Shown here piece by piece: positions 62,004 through 64,000 of a DNA stretch of 64,000 nt (position 1 is its first letter; each line of letters begins with the position of its first letter). The position numbers and the translations under genes were made by a program. This DNA comes from Bacteroidaceae bacterium. GTDB lineage: Bacteria; Bacteroidota; Bacteroidia; Bacteroidales; Bacteroidaceae. Location of the stretch: positions 1 to 64,000 of the forward strand of contig JAFZPZ010000019.1 of assembly GCA_017552435.1 (NCBI GenBank), written 5' to 3'. Under the pieces are notes generated by a model. The model ran no database searches. It was given only the letters and a program-made list of their open reading frames with translations, and was not told the DNA's origin.

Positions 62004-62289
62004 GGCTGAAATTGACTCGCCCCCTCGGGGGGAAACCTCAAAACCAGCTGAAATTGACTCGCCCCCTCGGGGGGAAACCTCAAATTAGACTAAAACAAGG
62101 TCGCACCCTAAGGGGGAAACCTCAAATTAGACTAAAACAAGGTCGCACCCTAAGGGGGAAACCTCAAATTAGACTAAAACGAGCTCGCCCCCAAATGGGG
62201 AAACATCAAATTAGACTAAAACAAGCTCGCACCCTAAGGGGGAAACCTCAAATTAGACTAAAACGAGTTCGCCCCCTCGGGGGGCCAGT
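62004..62289 (+). repeat. Seven-unit 42-bp tandem array of palindromes
   Basis: Palindromic cores start at 62019, 62061, 62103, 62145, 62187, 62229 and 62271, exactly 42 bp apart. Cores: CCCCCTCGGGGGG (units 1, 2, 7), ACCCTAAGGGGG (3, 4, 6) and CCCCCAAATGGGG (5), joined by GAAACCTCAAATTAGACTAA and AACRAG-TCG. Because 42 is a multiple of 3, one frame (from 61982 to 62323) is open through the array and would encode basic 14-residue repeats (PQIRLKQGRTLRGK). There is no promoter or initiation context to suggest a real gene. Composition matches the REP-like elements elsewhere. Confidence 0.85.
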
Positions 62290-62301
62290 CATTGCTTTAA
62301 A

Positions 62302-62329
62302 GACCCCAGCCGCCCCCTTTTAGGGGGAG
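62302..62329 (-). repeat. REP-like palindrome facing the array
   Basis: GACCCCAGCCGCCCCCTTTT then AGGGGGAG: the inverted orientation of the unit ending the array, separated from it by about 14 bp. Confidence 0.75.
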
Positions 62330-62340
62330 AAATGACAAAC

Positions 62341-62375
62341 CAAAAGCACCCCGTCTGGATGACGAGGTGCTTTTG
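62341..62375 (-). terminator. Terminator of gldM-gldN
   Basis: CAAAAGCACC pairs with GGTGCTTTTG, extended by CGTC/GACG around a TGGAT loop, 27 bp beyond the gldN stop; A/T-rich on both sides. Confidence 0.8.
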
Positions 62376-62401
62376 TATTTCCTAAACAGGACTGTGTCTT
62401 G

Positions 62402-63478
62402 CTATCTTCTCTGGCGGCGGGCACTGACGCGGGAGGCGGCAGGTGCTGAGGATTCGCTCTTTTCCTTCTTGGCCGTGCCGCTGCTGTTGTCGGCGGATGC
62501 GGTGCCCTTGGAGTTCTTGCTGTGGAACAATCCTTTCGACTTCTCCTCCTTGGCTGCCATTTCAGCATCGAGGCTGTCCTTCTTGGTGGTGTCGGGCAGG
62601 AATCCGCTACCCCAGACGTTCTTCTTGAAGTCGTCTATCTGCTTCTCGATGCGTGCCTGCTCGGCCACCATGTCGCTGTCGGTGGGACAGTAGTTGTGGA
62701 GCATCTTGCCCTGCATGTTGTTGGTCTTGTAGATCTTGCCCTCGTAGCGGTTCATTGTGAAGTAGTCGTCGGCCGTCATGTTGGTAACGTTGTTCAGGTC
62801 GCTGGGCATCATGGGGAGCTTGGCGAGCCAGGGGGCTACGTCGTCGTATCTGATCCAGAAGAGGGGATAGGGCGTAGCATCGGTGCTGAACTCGTCTGCA
62901 CCGCGCATCAGGACGGGACAGAGGGCGGTCACCTTGGTTGTGAAGGTGCCGGCGCGCTGGTCCAGATAGATGCTTTCCTTGATGTAGTAGCGTGTGGCCT
63001 CGGCACTGGGCACATCGCTGTCGGCAACGGTCAGCTTGCCTCCGTTCTCTTCATAATAGATGCCGTAGCGCTCCAGCATGTCCTTCACCTCGAGCTTGTC
63101 TTTCGGATCGAACGATTCGTTGCCGTCCAACTTGTAGGCATAGGCCGTGACGCGCCCTGTAAGGATGAGGCGGAAGAGGTAGGTGAAGAGGTTCACCTGT
63201 CTGCCCATCGGCTCCACGGGATAGTACATCGGGGCATTCTTGTCCTTCGTCAGGTCAAGTTGGCGATAGATGTCGCGTTTCCAAATCACGTCATCGGGCA
63301 TAGCATCTGTTGTGGGGAACATCAGCGATGCGCGGTCGTTGGCAGCAGGGGTCGCTGCGGTTTTAGGTGCTGCCTGCTCGGGTGCTACGGGTGCAGTGAC
63401 ACGACGCTTGGCAGGCTGTGCGGTTGCGGCACTTGCCACGAGGAGCGTGACTGTTATGAGAAAAAGTATGCGCTTCAT
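62402..63478 (-). CDS. gldN: Type IX secretion system protein GldN/PorN
   Basis: A 358-residue exported periplasmic protein (signal peptide MKRILFLITVTLLVASAATA). PorN/GldN features: DDVIWKRDIYRQLDLTKDKNAPMYYPVEP near the mature N-terminus, and ESIYLDQRAGTFTTKVTALCPVL and YPLFWIRYDDVAPWL in the core. The C-terminal ~50 residues are low-complexity Lys/Ser. With PorK it forms the large periplasmic ring of the type IX secretion system. Placed after gldM, the usual order. Confidence 0.93.
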   Translation of the reverse strand: MKRILFLITVTLLVASAATAQPAKRRVTAPVAPEQAAPKTAATPAANDRASLMFPTTDAMPDDVIWKRDIYRQLDLTKDKNAPMYYPVEPMGRQVNLFTYLFRLILTGRVTAYAYKLDGNESFDPKDKLEVKDMLERYGIYYEENGGKLTVADSDVPSAEATRYYIKESIYLDQRAGTFTTKVTALCPVLMRGADEFSTDATPYPLFWIRYDDVAPWLAKLPMMPSDLNNVTNMTADDYFTMNRYEGKIYKTNNMQGKMLHNYCPTDSDMVAEQARIEKQIDDFKKNVWGSGFLPDTTKKDSLDAEMAAKEEKSKGLFHSKNSKGTASADNSSGTAKKEKSESSAPAASRVSARRQRR

Positions 63479-63482
63479 ATAT

Positions 63483-63548
63483 TTACCATTTACTATTTAC
63501 CATTTACTATTTAACTTTCCTCCCCCTAAAGGGGGCTCGGGGGGTCTT
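63483..63548 (+). repeat. Composite repeat between gldM and gldN
   Basis: ATTTACCATTTACTATTTAC-type heptamers (63483-63516) followed by a plus-orientation REP (CCTCCCCCTAAAGGGGG then CTCGGGGGGTC, 63519-63546), abutting the gldM stop. Same composite as at 21385-21450 and 40726-40785. Confidence 0.8.
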
Positions 63549-64000
63549 ATTTTATGATTACCTCCATGACACCGTTCAAGACACGCTCTAAGCCGTCGGG
63601 ACCTGTGGCATGTATTTCCCTGATGTAGAATCGTTTGTTACGAGCCAAGCCGCGCATCTGCGCCTTCTGCTGGTCGGAGAATTTCGCGCCGTTGCTCTGA
63701 TAGGGGACGGCGTTGCCCATTGCATCGAAGAAGACAATCTCGAAGCTGTTCACGCGGAAGGCGATGTTCAGCAGTCCGTCGTCGATAGCTGCGCCGATGC
63801 CATCGGTGCTCATCAGGACCTGTTTCGAGAGTCCACCGCCGGTGAAGCGGTCCTCGCCTCCCTCTGCAGCGTATGCGATGTAGGCAGTTGGGTCGGGCAG
63901 CTTGCGCACGCGGAAGGTGAACTTGCCCATCTCCTGCATGCGGCCTTCGCTCTCGGCAGCAACGGTGATGACTGCCTCGGTTCCGGGTGTCGTGGGACGT
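63547..64000 (-). CDS. gldM: Type IX secretion system protein GldM/PorM, C-terminal part
   Basis: The frame is open from base 64000 and ends at 63547; the 151 visible residues are the C-terminal part of GldM/PorM. Recognisable: AVITVAAESEGRMQEMGKFT, FRVRKLPDPTAYI (the repeated RV.. .PDP.A motif of the PorM D-domains) and FYIREIHATGPDG. The N-terminal TM helix and periplasmic D1-D3 domains lie off the right edge. GldL-GldM is the proton-driven motor of the type IX system. Precedes gldN, separated by a composite repeat. Confidence 0.9.
   Translation of the reverse strand, partial: RPTTPGTEAVITVAAESEGRMQEMGKFTFRVRKLPDPTAYIAYAAEGGEDRFTGGGLSKQVLMSTDGIGAAIDDGLLNIAFRVNSFEIVFFDAMGNAVPYQSNGAKFSDQQKAQMRGLARNKRFYIREIHATGPDGLERVLNGVMEVIIK

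Noticed and set aside
62004-62289. CRISPR array
   Set aside because: Regular spacing looks CRISPR-like, but the sequence between palindromes is itself repeated rather than unique, unit length is 42 bp in total, and no cas genes are in the window.
61982-62323. 113-codon frame through the 42-bp array as a real basic repeat protein
   Set aside because: The frame is open simply because 42 is divisible by 3; there is no promoter after the terminator at 61942-61975 and no plausible leader. Kept only as a note on the array.

Overview
The window reads as chromosomal DNA of a Bacteroidota bacterium, most likely order Bacteroidales and Prevotellaceae-like. Four things support this. Promoters carry the Bacteroidota TAnnTTTG -7 box, often with TTTG 19-20 bp upstream, and Shine-Dalgarno sites are not evident. 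Type IX secretion genes (gldM, gldN) lie at the right edge, and two secreted proteins end in C-terminal sorting-like sequences. Several Bacteroidota-typical families are present (DUF4301, DUF4270, DUF4421, TPR-TM-HTH regulators, heterodimeric methylmalonyl-CoA mutase). Two low-complexity repeat families of a kind I associate with Prevotella/Bacteroides genomes are scattered throughout. No species call is possible from sequence alone.

Layout. 1-5.3 kb (minus): partial GH5 glycosidase, S9 peptidase and a RelA-type (p)ppGpp synthetase with a degenerate HD domain. 5.4-13 kb: DUF4301 protein, an AspT-type transporter, and mutA-mutB. 13-15.3 kb: panD-panC, divergent from a short glycogen-synthase-like protein. 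15.3-21.3 kb: DUF4270 lipoprotein, small periplasmic protein, EttA, DUF3737, MATE pump. 21.3-23.2 kb: repeat-rich spacer, an unknown protein, a GNAT acetyltransferase. 23.2-26 kb: tRNA-Lys(CTT)-aspS unit and a WalJ-like hydrolase. 26-38.7 kb: secreted carbohydrate-active block (large lectin-like protein, GH127-like, DUF4965/glutaminase-like, GH128-like, ThuA). 38.7-39.7 kb: no intact gene; palindromic element and gene remnants. 39.7-45.4 kb: RND efflux operon. 45.5-52.5 kb: pfkA, GH13, SpoIIE phosphatase, STAS, glgX and anti-sigma-type kinase in one run. 52.5-61.8 kb: DUF4421, PreA-like fusion, patatin with outer-membrane barrel, TPR-HTH regulator, BspA-like lipoprotein. 61.8-64 kb: 42-bp tandem palindrome array, then gldN and gldM (partial).

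How genes work together. MutAB links succinyl-CoA and methylmalonyl-CoA (propionate metabolism). The pfkA/GH13/glgX genes form an alpha-glucan breakdown and glycolysis set, interleaved with a complete partner-switching triad (phosphatase, STAS antagonist, kinase) but no sigma factor. The GH127/DUF4965/GH128 genes look like one exported glycan or glycoprotein degradation unit, and two proteins of that block carry sorting-like C-termini matching the local type IX genes.

Most unusual features: (i) REP-like GC-rich palindromes (CCCCCTAAAGGGGG plus a G-rich tail) and AT-rich heptamer tracts that occur between genes and also in frame inside at least six proteins; (ii) a seven-unit, exactly 42-bp-spaced array of the same palindrome core; (iii) a 130-bp near-perfect palindromic element in two full copies and one half copy, with concerted change of both arms; (iv) the partner-switching module embedded in a glycogen/glycolysis operon.
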